Assembly (NCBI GenBank): GCA_039194665.1
Contig: JBCCVW010000234.1
Location: 1-6,483 of the forward strand
Reading direction: 5' to 3'
DNA: 6,483 nt
Source of the DNA: JABSQH01 sp039194665
GTDB lineage: Bacteria; Actinomycetota; Acidimicrobiia; Acidimicrobiales; Ilumatobacteraceae
The first letter of the stretch is position 1; every line of letters begins with the position of its first letter. Below, piece after piece: positions 5,898 through 6,483 of the stretch. Below the pieces are notes generated by a model that was not told the origin of the DNA, did no database searches, and saw only the letters and a program-made list of their open reading frames with translations. The translations under genes were made by a program, and so were the position numbers.

Positions 5898-5907
5898 GAC
5901 ACGTCGG
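5896..5907. repeat. 5-2-5 inverted repeat beside the stress promoter
   Basis: CCGAC (5896-5900) and GTCGG (5903-5907) are perfect reverse complements with AC between. The dyad overlaps the first two bases of the -35 element on the minus strand. Short GC-rich dyads arise easily by chance in this genome. Confidence 0.25.
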
Positions 5908-5952
5908 TACGCGCCACTCCGACGCGCGATTGACGCGAAACCGGGGCGTGCC

Positions 5953-5966
5953 GACACCGCCGTGTC
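5953..5966. repeat. 5-4-5 inverted repeat upstream of the ABC exporter
   Basis: GACAC (5953-5957) and GTGTC (5962-5966) are perfect reverse complements 15 bp before the exporter start at 5982. They could be an operator or a leader hairpin. Nothing else supports a role. Confidence 0.25.
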
Positions 5967-5981
5967 CGCCACACTGACGAG

Positions 5982-6483
5982 ATGGCCGAGCGAACGCGCG
6001 CTCGCTGGCGCGCCCTTGGGGAGCTGTTGCGGCCCGACGCGCTGCGTTGGGTCGCGCTCGGCGCGCTCGTCGCCGGCGCCGCTGGGCTCACTTTGGCCGG
6101 CCCGCTGGTGGTGCGGCGCATCGTCGATGACGCCACCGCCGGCACCGACGCGGCCAGCGTGGCGCGGCTGGCCGCGTTGTACCTGGCGATCGCCATCGGC
6201 GCCCAGTTGTTGGCCGTGGTCGTGGCCTGGTTCGCCACGCTGGCCGCATGGCGAACGACGAATGCGCTTCGGCTGACGATGGCTCGCCACGTGCTCGAAC
6301 TCGATCATGAGTTCCACCGGCAACACACGCCCGGCGAGTTGATCCAACGCACCGACGGTGACGTCACCTCAGTATCGGAGTTCCTCGGTCGTGTGGTCCC
6401 CAAGGCCCTCGGCGCCCTGCTGTTGGTGCTCGGCATCGTCGTCGTGCTTGCCGCGCTCGACTGGCGACTCGCGCTCGGCATGC
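5982..6483 (+). CDS. ABC exporter, transmembrane domain, 3' end cut by window edge
   Basis: The first 167 residues of a type IV (MsbA/multidrug-like) ABC exporter half-transporter. After a basic N-terminus come hydrophobic helices at about 21-43 and 64-89, then TPGELIQRTDGDV at 116-128. That matches the conserved TPGEL-x-(S/Q)R-x-x-x-D-(V/I) stretch of the ABC_membrane domain. A third helix follows at about 139-158. The nucleotide-binding domain should lie beyond the right edge, so the substrate is unknown. The start is ATG 5982. No clear ribosome site precedes it, and an almost leaderless message is possible. It is divergent from the Rv2466c-like reductase across 120 bp. Whether the two share stress control cannot be told. 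Confidence 0.9.
   Translation, partial: MAERTRARWRALGELLRPDALRWVALGALVAGAAGLTLAGPLVVRRIVDDATAGTDAASVARLAALYLAIAIGAQLLAVVVAWFATLAAWRTTNALRLTMARHVLELDHEFHRQHTPGELIQRTDGDVTSVSEFLGRVVPKALGALLLVLGIVVVLAALDWRLALGM

Noticed and set aside
5208..5933. Plus-strand 241-codon frame opposite the reductase
   Set aside because: It mirrors the reductase gene, has no domain signature, and would run through the intergenic promoter region.
5930..5958. TTGACG as a -35 element for the ABC exporter
   Set aside because: The hexamer 17 bp downstream (GACACC) is a poor -10, and no better-spaced partner was found.
5862..6347. N-terminal extension of the reductase frame to 6347
   Set aside because: The extension lies opposite the ABC exporter, crosses the stress promoter, and shows no homology. 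Family homology begins at the ATG at 5861.
1..6483. Mobile element, CRISPR, tRNA or riboswitch
   Set aside because: No transposase or integrase motif, no terminal or regularly spaced direct repeats outside the solenoid gene, and no tRNA-like or known riboswitch structure noticed in the short intergenic gaps (all under 140 bp).

Overview
The window is a 6.5 kb piece of a high-GC chromosome (roughly two-thirds G+C by eye, with strong G/C preference at third codon positions). It most likely comes from an actinomycete-type bacterium. The strongest lineage clue is a relative of the mycobacterial mycothiol-dependent reductase Rv2466c, preceded by what looks like a SigH/SigR-type stress promoter. 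The acyl-CoA dehydrogenase, thiolase and stand-alone class III cyclase also fit Actinomycetota, possibly an environmental Acidimicrobiia-like lineage. That finer placement is a guess. I see no mobile element, CRISPR array, tRNA or rRNA.

Layout. (1) 1-1136, minus strand: an acyl-CoA dehydrogenase (FadE type) that runs off the left edge and lacks only its last few residues. (2) 1137-1274: a divergent control region with a perfect 8-8-8 bp inverted repeat that overlaps candidate promoters in both directions. (3) 1275-2977, plus strand: a MarR regulator and a FadA-type thiolase joined by an ATGA stop/start overlap. (4) 3018-3950, plus: a nucleoside hydrolase 40 bp downstream, perhaps in the same transcript. 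(5) 4035-5200, plus: a repetitive beta-solenoid-like protein (DUF4097-like) joined by a second ATGA overlap to a minimal class III nucleotide cyclase. (6) 5220-5861, minus: the Rv2466c-like DsbA-fold reductase, convergent with the cyclase across a small hairpin. (7) 5862-5981: a divergent intergenic region. (8) 5982-6483, plus: the first transmembrane part of an ABC exporter, cut by the right edge.

How the genes may work together. The dehydrogenase and thiolase catalyse the first and last steps of a beta-oxidation cycle. The MarR protein between them is the natural candidate to bind the shared palindrome and switch both on when an acyl-CoA or related ligand is present. The solenoid protein and cyclase are translationally coupled, which suggests they are made together, but nothing in the sequence says what the cyclase senses. 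The reductase appears to be an oxidative or thiol-stress gene with its own alternative-sigma promoter.

No gene here is plainly a new system. The parts most worth a second look are the stress promoter at 5871-5897, the shared operator at 1203-1226, and the coupled solenoid-cyclase pair.
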